Source: Hirundichthys speculiger
Taxonomy: Eukaryota > Chordata > Actinopteri > Beloniformes > Exocoetidae
Direction of reading: 5' to 3'
Assembly (NCBI GenBank): GCA_018398805.1
Contig: JAGFBZ010000369.1
Location: 124,001 to 188,000, forward strand
DNA: 64,000 nucleotides
Part shown: one piece after another, positions 11,465 through 23,290 of the stretch
Position numbering within the stretch: position 1 is the stretch's first letter
How the letters are laid out: every line of letters starts with the position of its first letter
Translations under genes and position numbers: made by a program
The notes under the pieces: generated by a model
What the model was told of the DNA's origin: nothing
What the model saw: only the letters and a program-made list of their open reading frames with translations
Database searches by the model: none

Positions 11465-12710
11465 ATAAAGATTCTTCTGCTTTTATTGTTAAATAAAGAT
11501 GAGGTCATGTGACTCTCACCTGTCACCTGGTAACACTCTTCAGTCAGTTAAGGCCTCAGGGTTGATCAGACCTGCTGGACTACTCTGACTGTCCTCTCAG
11601 ACACACCTGAGCAGGTGAGAGGGGGGCAGGGCTCTATTGTTCCTGTTTGTTGTGGAACTCAGACAGGTAACCACACCAGGGCGTGCATGTGTGCACGTCA
11701 CAGGGGCAGATCAGGTTTGTGTTTTCATTGTGGTGCCTTCACGGTCTGACGGGGAAAAACCGGCCTGTCAGAGGGGTTCTTACCTGCACAGGTATGACTC
11801 GGTTTCTGTTTATACAGCACCGTGTCAGGACACTTCAACCACAACACGACCACCAGCACTTCTGATCCACTTCTGTCTGGTTTACGTTCATACTCGTATG
11901 ATTCGGTTCATTAAAAGATAGCTTGAATGAGACAGGAAACAAGTCCAATTTTAGGTTCTTTAGTCCTTAAAGGGTGTCGTGATGCTCCAGGACTACTTTC
12001 AAAGAGGTGTATTATTAGATAAATACATTTGTATATGTTTGAGAGAAAATATTTGATAAAGATTTGGACCTGAATCCCAGCTGCTTTGATCAGAGCTGCA
12101 GAGACGTGGCTGAACGAGCAGCTGTTGTTCAGTAAGACCTCAGAAACTGGAAACTTCTGGAAGAAAGAAAGACGCATTTCAGACCAAACTGAGAGGATCC
12201 TTAAAGACTTTGCAGGGATTTTGAAAAGGTTTCCTCAACATGTAAGGAGATTTCAGGAGTCTTTAATGTTGCAGCAGTGGATGGTGTTGTTCCAAGGGTT
12301 CCTGGGAGAGTCTGGAGGTACTTCAGAAGGTCCAGAGGTGTATCGGGAGGTCCAGAATTACTTGAAGAGATCTAGGTGTGCTTCAAGAGGTCCAGATGTG
12401 CTTTCTAGAGGTACTTGAATGTACTTTAAGAGGTCCAGAGGTTCTTCAAGGGGTCCAGATTTGTTTTACAAAGGCTTTCAGGTGCTCAGGTATTACTCAG
12501 AATTCTCAAAGGGGTTTTGGGTGAATTTGAAGTAATTCCAGGAGAAAATCATAATGACTATGAGCTCCTGAGGAAGACTCCTAAAAAAGGGCTTCAGGAT
12601 GTTGAAGAAGGTTCTGAGACTCTTCAGAGGGATGAAAGCACAGTTTCTGAAATTTGTTCAAGAAAAGAAGAGCAACAGCAGACAGAAACTGCAGAAAAGA
12701 GCAGTGAAAG
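11465..12710. other. Intergenic, no gene recognised
   Basis: Open frames here are short and unlike known families. 12250-12480 contains loose 'ggtccagaggt' motifs that may be a very degenerate tandem repeat. Confidence 0.4.
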
Positions 12711-12714
12711 TGAG

Positions 12715-14216
12715 GGAGGAGGGACTGTAGTCCTGGATGTGTTCCTGTAAAGGAGGAGGGACCGCAGTCCTGGACGTGTTCCTGTAAAGAAGGAGGGACC
12801 GCAGTCCCGGACGTGTTCCTGTAAAGGAGGAGGGATCGCAGTCATGGACCTGTTTCTGTAAAGGAGGAGGGACCGCAGTCCTGGATGTGTTCCTGTAAAG
12901 GAGGAGGGATCGCAGTCATGGACCTGTTTCTGTAAAGGAGGAGGGACCGCAGTCCATGGACGTGTTCCTGTAAAGGAGGAGGGACCGCAGTCCTGGATGT
13001 GTTCCTGTAAAGGAGGAGGGACCGCAGTCCCGGACGTGTTCCTGTAAAGGAGGAGGGACCGCAGTCTTGAATGTGTTCCTGTAAAGGAGGAGGGACCGCA
13101 GTCCCGGACGTGTTCCCGTAAAGGAGGAGGGACCGCAGTCCCGGACGTGTTCCTGTAAGGAGGAGGGACCGCAGTCCCGGACGTGTTCCTGTGAAGGAGG
13201 AGGGACTGCAGTCCTGGATGTGTTCCTGTAAAGGAGGAGGGACTGCAGTCCTGGATGTGTTCCTGTAAAGGAGGAGGGACCGCAGTCCCGGACGTGTTCC
13301 TGTAAAGGAGGAGGGACCGCAGTCCTAGACGTGTTCCTGAAAAGGAAGAGGGACCGCAGTCATGGACCTGTTTCCTGTAAAGGAGGAGGGACCGCAGTCC
13401 TGGATGTGTTCCTGTAAAGGAGGAGGGACCGCAGTCCTGGACGTGTTCCTGTAAAGGAGGAGGGACCGCAGTCCTAGACTTGTTCCTGTAAAGGAGGAGG
13501 GACCACAGTCCTAGACGTGTTCCTGTAAAGGAGGAGGGACCGCAGTCCCGGACGTGTTCCTGTAAAGGAGGAGGGACCGCAGTCCTGGACCTGTTTCCTG
13601 TAAAGGAGGAGGGACCGCAGTCCTGGACGTGTTCCTGTAAAGGAGGAGGGACCGCAGTCCTGGACTTGTTCCTGTAAAGGAGGAGGGACCGCAGTCCTGG
13701 ACTTGTTCCTGTAAAGGAGTAGGGCCCGCAGTCCTGGACTTGTTCCTGTAAAGGAGGAGGGACCGCAGTCCTGGACTTGTTCCTGTAAAGGAGGAGGGAC
13801 CGCAGTCCTGGACTTGTTCCTGTAAAGGAGGAGGGACCGCAGTCCTGGACGTGTTCCTGTAAAAGGAGGAGGGACCGCAGTCCCGGACGTGTTCCTGTAA
13901 AGGAGGAGGGACCGCAGTCCCGGATGTCTTCCTGTAAAGGAGGAGGGACCGCAGTCCTTGGACTTGTTCCTGTAAAAGAGGAGGGACCGCAGTCCCGGAC
14001 GTGTTCCTGTAAAGGAGGAGGGACCGCAGTCCCGGATGTGTTCCTGTAAAGGAGGAGGGACCGCAGTCCTGGACTTGTTCCTGTAAAGGAGGAGGGACCG
14101 CAGTCTTGGACTTGTTCCTGTAAAGTAGGAGGGACCGCAGTCATGGACCTGTTTCTGTAAAGGAGGAGGGACCGCAGTCCCGGACGTGTTCCTGTAAAGG
14201 AGGAGGGACCGCAGTC
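12715..14216. repeat. Minisatellite, 37-bp unit, about 40 copies
   Basis: Unit ggaggagggaccgcagtcct plus ggacgtgttcctgtaaa; copies start at 12752, 12789 and 12826, giving a 37-bp period. The plus strand is G-rich. The minus-strand unit has no stop in any frame, so open frames of 506 and 262 codons arise. The peptide period of 37 residues and lack of any other context argue against a gene. Confidence 0.95.
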
Positions 14217-14400
14217 CTCTCTGGTTGACTCTCTGGATGCTCTCCCGTTGCTCTCTGGTCACTCTCAGGCTGCTCTGTTTTCTCTATGGTCGCTCTGGAC
14301 TGCTCTCTTGTTGCTCTGTGGCTGTTCTCTGGTTGATCTTTGGGCGCTCTTCGACTGCTCTCTGGTGTCTCTATGGCTGCTCTCTGTAGTGACATCTCTC
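14217..14400. repeat. Degenerate gctctctggt repeat
   Basis: Irregular 18-22 bp units with gctctctggttgactct-like sequence, directly after the 37-bp array. Confidence 0.6.
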
Positions 14401-15026
14401 GGTGTGATGTCACTACACAACAGATAATCTGATTGGCTCCTCTTCTTCAGAAATGTTCTGAACTCACAATAAGATTCCATTCAGAGCTCCAGACGTACGT
14501 GGACCAGAACCAGATGCCTTGATTCCGTCACCTGTCCCACGATGTCATGGGCCCAGCAGAGGAAGTGGCTTCCTCCAACACTTCTGTGGTTACTTCATGG
14601 ATTTGAAACAAAGCTTTGGCACCAACGTGATGCTGATGTGGTCCAGGATCAATCCAGCCTCTGATCTGAAGGACTCGTGAATCACAGATCAGTGACCAGT
14701 GAAGAGGAGGAAAGGAGGAAAGGAGCCAAGAAGGCATCGCTGCGGTGCAGTGAACGCACCGCAGCGATGCCTTCCTGGCTCTCAGGAAAAACAAGTTTCA
14801 GCACCAAAACCACCAGTTCAGACCCAACTTCCCCTCTGAGCCAGGAAACACAAATTCACTCATGTTTGTGTTCTGGGCGTTTCTCACCTGTCCACTGCGT
14901 ACCTGTGTGAGTGTCCGGTGGGGGAGCTCATGATGTCACAGTGATGTCACGGTGTGTTCTGACCAGCATGTATGGCCTGTAGCTGTCTGAGAGTATCGGA
15001 GCGTCAGAGTGTGTCAGTCTGTCTTC

Positions 15027-15064
<38 letters not shown>

Positions 15065-16020
15065 ACAGCTCCACTCGGTCTCTATGAGACTCGTCCATCC
15101 AACAGGTTCAGCAGCATTTCTCCATGGCGCTGCTCTCTGATTGGTCACCGCTCAGCTGCTCTGTGCAGACAGGTGAGTGGAACATTAGCTGCACCTCACT
15201 CATGACCTCCAATCAGAAGTGGGGGCTATTTACAGCAGGAGGAAGTGTGGGGCATCCTCAGGGTCCAAGTGCCTGCTGCTACTCAACTTCAACATGTTTT
15301 ATTTTGAAGGTCTTTAATCCTGAAAACTTGAATCCTGGGAGGTTCACTGGTTTCTGACACCAACTAAGTCTGAAACAGATAGAGTTAATTGAGGAATGTG
15401 AGGTCTGGAGACGATTCAGTGTTTTATTTTCTGTTGATGAAGGTGTCCGACTCTTATTTTGAAACTCTCAGTAAAAATGTTTAATTAACTCTGTTATCTG
15501 ACCGTTTGTTTCACTGAAGTATTCTTCCTTTGATCCAGCTCTATAGACCAGCTCATCACCAGCCTGTGCACAGATGACATCACAGGGGGCGTGTCTGCTC
15601 TGTCAGACATCGACCAGCCGTTTTATTCATTCTCTTCAGTTTTTCTCTGCTACTTTGAGAAAACACTGAACTTCTGCTGATGACGTCAGATGACCACAGA
15701 GGAAGGAGACGTTTCCTTTTCAAACGTATTTGCTCGCTTATTTCTGAATATTTTGCAATAAGGAAACCGTTAGAAACGGAAGAATGAAACAGCAAAAACT
15801 CAGGGATAAAAATAAACTACATGAAATCAAGACGACTCTGGAGGAGAAACAAGCACCAGATCAGTGATCCACTGAGGAGTGAACTTCACACTGAAATGAA
15901 GAACGGCTTCAACTGTCTTCATATTTTATACATTTACTGCTTTACTTCCTCATCTACCTGTTTGTGTTGGTCAGGCCTGAAGTCATTCATACTCAACCAG
16001 CAGCTCTTTCCTGATTGGAA
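14401..16020. other. Intergenic, no gene recognised; includes (CT)n
   Basis: A ct microsatellite lies at 15028-15063. At 14727-14775 the sequence ggcatcgctgcggtgcagtg is followed by its inverted copy, a short hairpin. I find no exon of bnipl or another gene that can be supported. Confidence 0.45.
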
Positions 16021-16039
16021 ATGACACAGACGTCTCCTA

Positions 16040-16840
16040 GAAGATAAGATCATGCACAAGAGGCAGCATTATGGAAAAAAAGATCTCCAGCTTCTATCTC
16101 CATCTGTCCACAGTTCTTCATGTCCTTCTCAATAATCGGCAGAAAAGCTTTGATTGGCTGTTACAGCAGTCCATCGCTGACCAGCTTCTTGCTCGTCTCT
16201 GGTATCTTTAGCGATGAGCTGCAGCTCTTCCAGGTTGGAGGGTCTCTTGCCATCACCCTGATCTTCAGCTCCCTCCTACAGAGCCTCAGTTGGATTCAGA
16301 TCAGGACTGTGGCTGGGCCGCTGGAGAACGTTCATGTTTCTGTCCTCTTTCTTCATGGTGCCTTTCCTGTGATCATGTTCTCTGGTCCATTGACTGAAAA
16401 ACACCTCCAGACCACTAGCCCACTGCCTTGTTGGACACTGGGGATGCAGTTCTTTAGGTTGAAGGCTTTTTATTTTAAACACCAAATGAAGAATACACCA
16501 CTGAGGCCAAACAATTCCATTTTTGCTTCATCTGACCATAAAACAGAAGACCAGAAGTCTTCTTTGTCCAGATGAGCATTTGCAGAGGCCAAGCAGGCTT
16601 CTGTGTGGGTGACCTGGAGAGGTGGGTCCTTCTTGGTGGACCCCAGCAGTGTTCAGTGTCCGTTGGACTGTCTGCTTTGAGATGGTGCCACTATCAGAGC
16701 CCAGATTCATCTTGGTGGTGAACCTTGGATTCTTTTCCACCTCTCACTGTCCTCCTGGCCAGCACAGGAGACGTGTCCTCTGAGATTTTCAAAAGTGCAG
16801 AACATCTTGTATCTTTTCATACTACTTTGCACTATAGCCA
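16040..16840 (-). mobile_element. Degenerate Tc1/mariner-type transposon relic
   Basis: Minus-strand fragments read VLQRPSHSPDLNPTEAL (about 16340-16280), the conserved SPDLNPIE region near a catalytic acidic residue of Tc1 transposases, and KNPRFTTK with QRTLNTAGVH (about 16735-16640) from the DNA-binding half. Frames are broken by stops and shifts. Termini were not resolved. Confidence 0.8.
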
Positions 16841-16884
16841 GTGGAGCTTGAAGACATTTAGACACGGCCTCATAACCCCTTCCT

Positions 16885-18230
16885 GACTTGTGAGTATCTG
16901 CAGGTTTTCAGTGAGCAGCTGCAGGTCTTCAGTGAGCAGCTGCAGGTCTTCAGTGAGCAGCTGCAGGTCTTCAGTGAGTATCTTCAGGTTTTCAGTGAGT
17001 AGCTGCAAGTCTTCAGTGAGCAGCTGCAGGTCTTCAGTGAGTATCTTCAGGTTTTCAGTGAGCAGCTGCAGGTCTGCAGGTTTTCAGTGAGCAGCTGCAG
17101 GTCTTCAGTGAGCAGCTGTAAGTCTTCAGTGAGCAGCTGCAGGTTTTCAGTGAGTAGCTGCAGGTCTTCAGTGAGTAGCTGCAAGTCTTCAGTGAGCAGC
17201 TGCAAGTCTTCAGTGAGCAGCTGCAGGTCTTCAGTGAGCAGCTGCATGTCTGCAGGTTTTCAGTGAGTAGCTTAAGGTTTTCAGTGAGCAGCTGCAGGTT
17301 TTCAGTGAGCAGATGCAAATCTTCAGTGAGCAAATGTAAGTCTTCAGTGAGCAGCTGCAGGTCTTCAGTGAGTATCTTCAGGTCTTCAGTGAGCAGCTGC
17401 AAGTCTTCAGTGAGCAAATGTAAGTCTTCAGTGAGCAGCTGCAGGTCTTCAGTGAGTATCTTCAGGTCTTCAGTGAGCAGCTGCAAGTCTTCAGTGAGCA
17501 AATGTAAGTCTTCAGTGAGCAGCTGCAGGTCTTCAGTGAGTATCTTCAGGTCTTCAGTGAACACCTGCAAGTCTTCAGTGAGCAGCTGCAGGTCTGCAGG
17601 TTTTCAGTGAGTAGCTTAAGGTCTTCAGTGAGCAGCTGCAAGTCTTCAGTGAGCAAATGTAAGTCTTCAGTGAGCAGCTGCAGGTCTTCAGTGAGCAGCT
17701 GTAAGTCTTCAGTGAGCAGCTGCAGGTCTTCAGTGAGCAGCTGCAGGTCTTCAGTGAGTATCTTCAGGTCTTCAGTGAGCAGCTGCAGGTCTGCAGGTTT
17801 TCAGTGAGTAGCTTAAGGTTTTCAGTGAGCAGCTGCAGGTTTTCAGTGAGCAGCTACAAGTCTTCAGTGAGCAAATGTAAGTCTTCAGTGAGCAGCTGCA
17901 GGTCTTCAGTGAGTATCTTCAGGTCTTCAGTGAGCAGCTGCAGGTCTGCAGGTCTTCAGTAAGCAGCTGCGAGTCTTCAGTGAGCAGCTGCAAGTCTTCA
18001 GTGAACAGCTGCAGGTCTTCAGTGAGCAGCTGTAAGTCTTCAGTGAGCAGCTGCAGGTCTTCAGTGAGTATCTTCAGGTCTTCAGTGAGCAGCTGCAGGT
18101 CTTCAGTGAGTAGCTGTAAGTCTTCAGTGAGCAGCTGCAGGTCTTCAGTGAGTATCTTCAGGTCTTCAGTGAGCAGCTGCAGGTCTGCAGGTCTTCAGTA
18201 AGCAGCTGCAAGTCTTCAGTGAGCAGCTCC
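16885..18230. repeat. Minisatellite, 21-bp unit, about 64 copies
   Basis: Unit gcagctgcaggtcttcagtga with variants (tatcttcaggt, caaatgtaagt). The 21-bp length equals seven codons, so both strands show long open frames (heptad LLTEDLQ on minus, SSVSSCR on plus). Blocks of 4-8 variants recur in the same order, a higher-order structure. Confidence 0.95.
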
Positions 18231-18655
18231 AGGTCCACAAACCAGCTGCAGACAGCTGCTGTTTTTCCCCTGTGGACTTGATTAAAACAGCTGTTCCCAG
18301 TGAATCAGGGTAATTAGCATGCTTTAGAACAGCTTTGGACATATTTGGAATGGTATTAAACTTTGCGTTATCCCCCAGATCAAGAGAGTTTAAGAAGTGG
18401 ATGAATATTTGCAGACATTACACATTTGGTTCAAATGTAGATATAACCTGGATTTATTTTTTCATACTGATGCCTCTTGTACATCATCTTGCCGGTTGAA
18501 TAAATGTAGGTTTAAGTCTAAATTTTCCATTAGTATGAATGATTTCAGGGTTGACCTATTCTATTATACCAGGCTATTAATATGTTTATGTACGTTGTAA
18601 CATCTGACATTTTAACGTGGAAGTCAATGGTAGAATGACTAACTGTTGGAACCAG
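18231..18655. other. Intergenic, unassigned
   Basis: AT-rich sequence between two minisatellites with no recognised feature. Confidence 0.4.
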
Positions 18656-19135
18656 ACCCTAGTGGTGGGTAAAGGAACTGCAACCTCTGGTGGTGGGTAG
18701 AGGAATGTTAGCCTCTAGTGGTTAGTAGAGGAACTGCTGTCTCTTTTGCTGCGTAGAGGAACTGGAGCCTCTAGTGGTCGGTAGAGGAACTGCAAAATCT
18801 AGTGGTCAGTAGAGGAACTGCAAAATCTAGTGGTCAGTAGAGGAACTGCAGCATCTAGCGGTCGGTAGAGGAACTGCAGCATCTAGCGGTCGGTAGAGGA
18901 ACTGCAGCCTCTAGTGGTCGGTAGAGGAACTGCAGCATCTAGCGGTCGGTAGAGGAACTGCAGCATCTAGTGGTCGGTAGAGGAACTGCAGCATCTAGCG
19001 GTCAGTAGAGGAACTGCAGCATCTAGCGGTCGGTAGAGGAACTGCATCCTCGAGTGGTCAGTAGAGGAACTGCAGCCTCTAGTGGTCAGTAGAGGAACTG
19101 CATCCTCGAGTGGTCGGTAGAGGAACCGCAGCCTG
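18656..19135. repeat. Minisatellite, 28-bp unit (cctctagtggtcggtagagg type)
   Basis: About 16 copies of a 28-bp unit, tagaggaactgcagcctcta followed by gtggtcgg; copies start at 18784 and 18812. The same monomer appears in reverse in prune intron 3 (28.5-28.9 kb) and singly at 8670. Confidence 0.93.
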
Positions 19136-19138
19136 TTC

Positions 19139-19200
19139 AGTGAGTCTGGTGTTTGTGGGTCAGGTGTTTGTGGGTCAGGTGTTTGTGGGTCAGGTGTCAG
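19139..19200. repeat. Short 15-bp tandem repeat
   Basis: Four copies of gtgtttgtgggtcag. Confidence 0.9.
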
Positions 19201-19544
19201 CAGATGAACCTTTAAACCTGAACCCTCCACAGCAGCCGTTGGAAGGTTCCTGTTACAACTTCCTGTTTCTGCAGACTTCCCTCCTGTTTCTGAGAGCTCT
19301 TATTATGAAAGCAGCTGTTTACCTGCCAACCGGGTCATCAGAGGGGTGGAGTCCTGTCCTGACAACGCCTGAAAAAGTTCCAAATTCCAGCCACTTGATT
19401 CAAACCAACTCTGTTCAATGATGAGACCTTCTTTTAATGCCTGTTCTCCTGTTTCAAAAGAAAATAAAAGTCATCTGCTCATAGTAGTCGTAGTGTTCAA
19501 TAAAACCCCAGATGATCAACAGACACTTTTTAACCACATCATGA

Positions 19545-19826
19545 TTTATTTAACAAAATGGGGACAAAAAATTAAAATAATCATGTGGGTAGAAACCAGT
19601 ACCGCCTGACTGGTTCCATGGGACTGAAGAGCAGCAGCCAGGAGCTGAAGACCAGTTCTTGATGATCGGCAGGTCTGCAGACCTCTGTGAAAGCAAATGT
19701 TCTGGCATGTTCTGAAGCATTTAGGGGCAACGCTGCTGGAAGTCCATGACCGTGTCCTCCAGCACCTCCTGGTGTCCGTCCAGTCCACCGGTCTGCTGGT
19801 CCACGGTTTCTCTGTAGGGACTAGTA
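19545..19826 (-). other. Possible terminal exon with poly(A) signal (weak)
   Basis: On the minus strand a ccctacag acceptor-like site near 19818 is followed by a frame reading ETVDQQTGGLDGHQEVLEDT and ending VMDFQQRCP then TAA. An aataaa lies at about 19545-19551. The composition looks exon-like, but I recognise no family and find no convincing upstream exon. It could be a 3' exon of an unplaced gene or chance. Confidence 0.2.
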
Positions 19827-20349
19827 CGTAGAGAACCGTGAGGTGAGTCCACACAGACGAGAACCATGTTGGGAGCAGAAACAGGTCATACCCACCGTCA
19901 GGCAGCGTGGTAGAGGGATGATGGTCTGCAGCAGATCTGCAGCAGACTGACTGAAGACGAAAAGAATCAAACCTCTGGAATGTTCTAGTCCAAGTCGAGA
20001 CCCAAACCTGCTTGAAAGTGCTGTGGTGGACCTTCAGAGAACCGTGGAGAAGTAAGAATCTAAAAACCTCAATGAGCTGACACAATGTTGTCACTTCATT
20101 TTAGCCCTGAACCTAGCTGATGATGTTCTTGAATAAATAAATATGACATAAATAATTCATGGTTCTGTGGGGTTAATCTAATTAAAAGAATTCCAGTCCA
20201 GATGGTTCAGAGTTCACACCTGTTTCTTGGTCTGAAGACCCACCAGGGTGGAAACGTTGCTGTGCCACACGTGTTTTTGTTCCTTTTAGATATTTACGTT
20301 ACCCAAAACGCTACCCAGATGTCAGCCCACACAGAGAAAAAAAAAACTA

Positions 20350-20655
20350 ACTCCAATCCCTAACCCCTGACCCTCTAAAGCCTAATCCCTAACCGCTAAC
20401 CCCTAACCTCTAACTATAACCCCTAAAACCTAACCCCTAACCTCTAACCATAACCCCTAAAACCTAACCCATAACCTCTAACTATAACCCCTAAAACCTA
20501 ACCCCTAACCTCTCACCATAACCCCTAAAACCTAACCCCTAACCTCTAACCATAACTCCTAAAACCTAACCCCTAACCGCTAACCCCTAACCTCTAACCA
20601 TAACTCCTAAAACCTAACCCCTAACACCTGACCCCCTAATGCCTAACCCCTAAAC
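20350..20655. repeat. Telomere-like degenerate ccctaa repeat, left part
   Basis: Irregular array of cccctaacc, cctctaacc and cctaaaacc blocks, a degenerate relative of the vertebrate telomere hexamer read as CCCTAA. It continues at 21865-21925 beyond an inserted transposon. It is interstitial, since single-copy genes lie on both sides. Confidence 0.85.
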
Positions 20656-21864
20656 CACATGTGTCAAACTAAAGGCCCGCGGGCCACATCCGGCCCGCCG
20701 TGTAATCATATCCGGCCCGCGAGATCATTTTACATTATCGTTATTAATGGCCCGTTGATATGAAGCATTGATTAACAGATCCCAAAATGCAACGCTTCAG
20801 CAGCCTTTCCGCACACTTACCGCGTCAATCAAGTCTAGTTTCAAGCTTCGTCCGTGGAGTGGACTCCAATTTGCGCATAACAGAAGAAGTAATGGACATT
20901 AAATTGATGCACGTGATGACTGGAAAAGACATTTTTGAAAATGTATGTGAAAGTGTAACAGACATGAAACTGTCCTGGGACAAACTTATTGGACTGACAA
21001 CAGATGGAGCAGCGGCTATGTGCAGTAAATAAAAGTGAACTAGTGGGATGGAAGGATGCGAGTGAAGATGCAGGAGAACTGTCCTGGTGAGTTAACAGCA
21101 CATCACTGCATCAGACACCAGGAAGCTCTATGTGACAAAGTCCTGAAGATGGACCATGATGAGCACTGGAACACAAACCGTAAACTTTATCCAGCTAAAG
21201 CGTTAAATCACCGGCAGTTTGGTTCCTTTACACGGGAGACAGATTCAGAGTTTGCTACATTCCTGATCATACAGAGGTGCGTTGGCTCAGTCGGGGGAAA
21301 GTCAACAGAGTTTTTGAGCTCAGCAACGGAGGGATGAAATGATCACTGACATGTATGACGCAGTGAAGCTGCTTTTATGGGAGAAACTATTCGATCAGAT
21401 GTCATAAGAGCAAAAAAACTGAATGATTTGAATTGTTATTGCTGAAAAGAACACATTTTATGTATATTTCCAGGTTTTCTAGCAAGTTCATATTTCTAAC
21501 TTGGTATAATTTTGACAGGAGATATTTTTAAGGAGAGCAAACACTTTTGGGATATTTTAAAGTTCATTTTTTTATATACATTGACATAAGGACCAAAGGA
21601 ATTTTAATGTTATTTTAATGTTAAGTTGCTCATATTTCTAACTTGTATCATTTAACAAGATATTTTTATGGAGAGCAAAATACTAAATATAGGTTATTTA
21701 GGGTTTAAGTTTATTACAGAATAATATTTCCGTCTGTCTTTATTCATATTTATGTTAAAAAAACATTTCGCTTTAGTGTGTTCAATAAATGTTTATCCTG
21801 TTCGGCCCGCGACCTGAATTTTTTTTAATTTTGGCCCTTGGTGGAATTGAGTTTGACCCCCCTG
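20656..21864 (+). mobile_element. Degenerate hAT transposon with transposase remnants
   Basis: Ends are cacatgtgtcaaactaaagg and, in reverse, agtttgaccccc. The flanks ccctaaac (20648-20655) and tcctaaac (21865-21872) form an 8-bp target duplication with one mismatch. Plus-strand fragments read LIGLTTDGAAAMCSK (20980-21030) and GELTAHHCIRHQEALCDKVL with ALNHRQF (21080-21235), typical of a ZBED/GTF2I-type hAT transposase. Frames are interrupted. Confidence 0.88.
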
Positions 21865-21925
21865 TCCTAAACCCTAACTCTAATCCCTAACTTCTGACCC
21901 CCTAACCCTAACCCCCCAGCACCTA
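21865..21925. repeat. Telomere-like repeat, right part
   Basis: Short continuation of the ccctaa-type repeat interrupted at 20656. Confidence 0.7.
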
Positions 21926-22109
21926 AATCCTAATGGACCAGAATTCCTCCAGAACCACTTCATATTGATCACATAATTATTTTTCTGTATGGTTTCATCC
22001 TGGTTAAATAAGGACACGACTGCTGTATTTGTTTAATACTGAGACCCATAAAGAGCCGCTGCAGCTTGAAGAAGATCTGATCCTCTCGTGAGTCTTCTCA
22101 GCCATCTTC

Positions 22110-23290
22110 AGTCTGACTACTGGAACACTTACGCACCTGCTGGAACACCTGATCACCTGTAGGAACACCAGACCACCTGCAGGAACATCTGACCACCTGC
22201 AGGAACATCAGACTACCTGCAGGAACATCTGACCACTACTGGAACACCTGATCACCTGTAGGAACACCAGACCACCTGCTGGAACATCTGACCACTACTG
22301 GAACACCTGATCACCTGTAGGAACACCAGACCACCTGCAGGAACATCTGATCACTACTGGAACACCTGATCACCTGTAGGAACACCTGACCACCTGCAGG
22401 AACATCAGACCACCTGCAAGAACATCAGGCCACTACTGGAACACCTGATCATCTGCAGGAACACCAGACCACCTGCAAGGAACATTAAACCACCTGCAGG
22501 AACATCAGACCACCTACTGCAACACCTGACCACCTCCAGGAACACCAGACCACCTGCAGGAACACCTGACCACTGCTGAAACATCAGACCACCTGCTGGA
22601 ACACCAGACCACCTGCAGGAACATCAGACCACCTGCAAGAACATCAGACCACTATCACCTGCAGGAACACCAGACCACCTGCTGCAACATCAGACCACCT
22701 GCTGGAACATCTGACCACTACTGGAACATCAGACCACCTGCAGGAACATCTGACCACTGCGGCAACATCAGACCACCTGCAGGAACACCAGACCACCTGC
22801 AGGAACATCAGACCACCTGCAGGAACACCAGACCACCTGCAGGAACACCAGACCACCTGCAGGAACATCTGACCACTGCTGCAACATCAGACCACCTGCT
22901 GGAACACCAGACCACCTGCTGGAACATCAGACCACCTGCAGGAACATCAGACCACCTGCAGGAACATCAGACCACTGCTGCAACATCAGACCACCTGCTG
23001 GAACACCAGACCACCTGCTGGAACATCAGACCACCTGCAGGAACATCAGACCACCTGCAGGAACATCAGACCACTGCTGCAACATCTGACCACTACTGGA
23101 ACATCAGACCACCTGCAGGAACACCAGACCACCTGCAGGAACATCAGACCACCTGCAGGAACATCAGACCACCTGCAGGAACATCAGACCACCTGCAGGA
23201 ACACCAGACCACCTGCAGGAACATCAGACCACTGCTGCAACATCGGACCACCTGCAGGAACACCTGATCACCTGCAGGAACACCTGACTG
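22110..23290. repeat. Minisatellite, 20-bp unit, nearly 60 copies
   Basis: Unit gaccacctgcaggaacatca with variants ctgctggaacaccag and actactggaacatct. The central cctgcagg is palindromic. It lies between prune and bnipl. Confidence 0.95.

Noticed and set aside
12624..14262. Open frames of 506 and 262 codons on the minus strand
   Set aside because: Product of the stop-free 37-bp unit; no start context, splice structure or non-repeat domain.
20350..20655. A true chromosome end
   Set aside because: The repeat is degenerate, short, and flanked on both sides by genes and transposons.
22110..23290. CRISPR-like array of evenly spaced repeats
   Set aside because: There are no unique spacers; the whole 20-bp unit repeats, and the genome is a vertebrate's.
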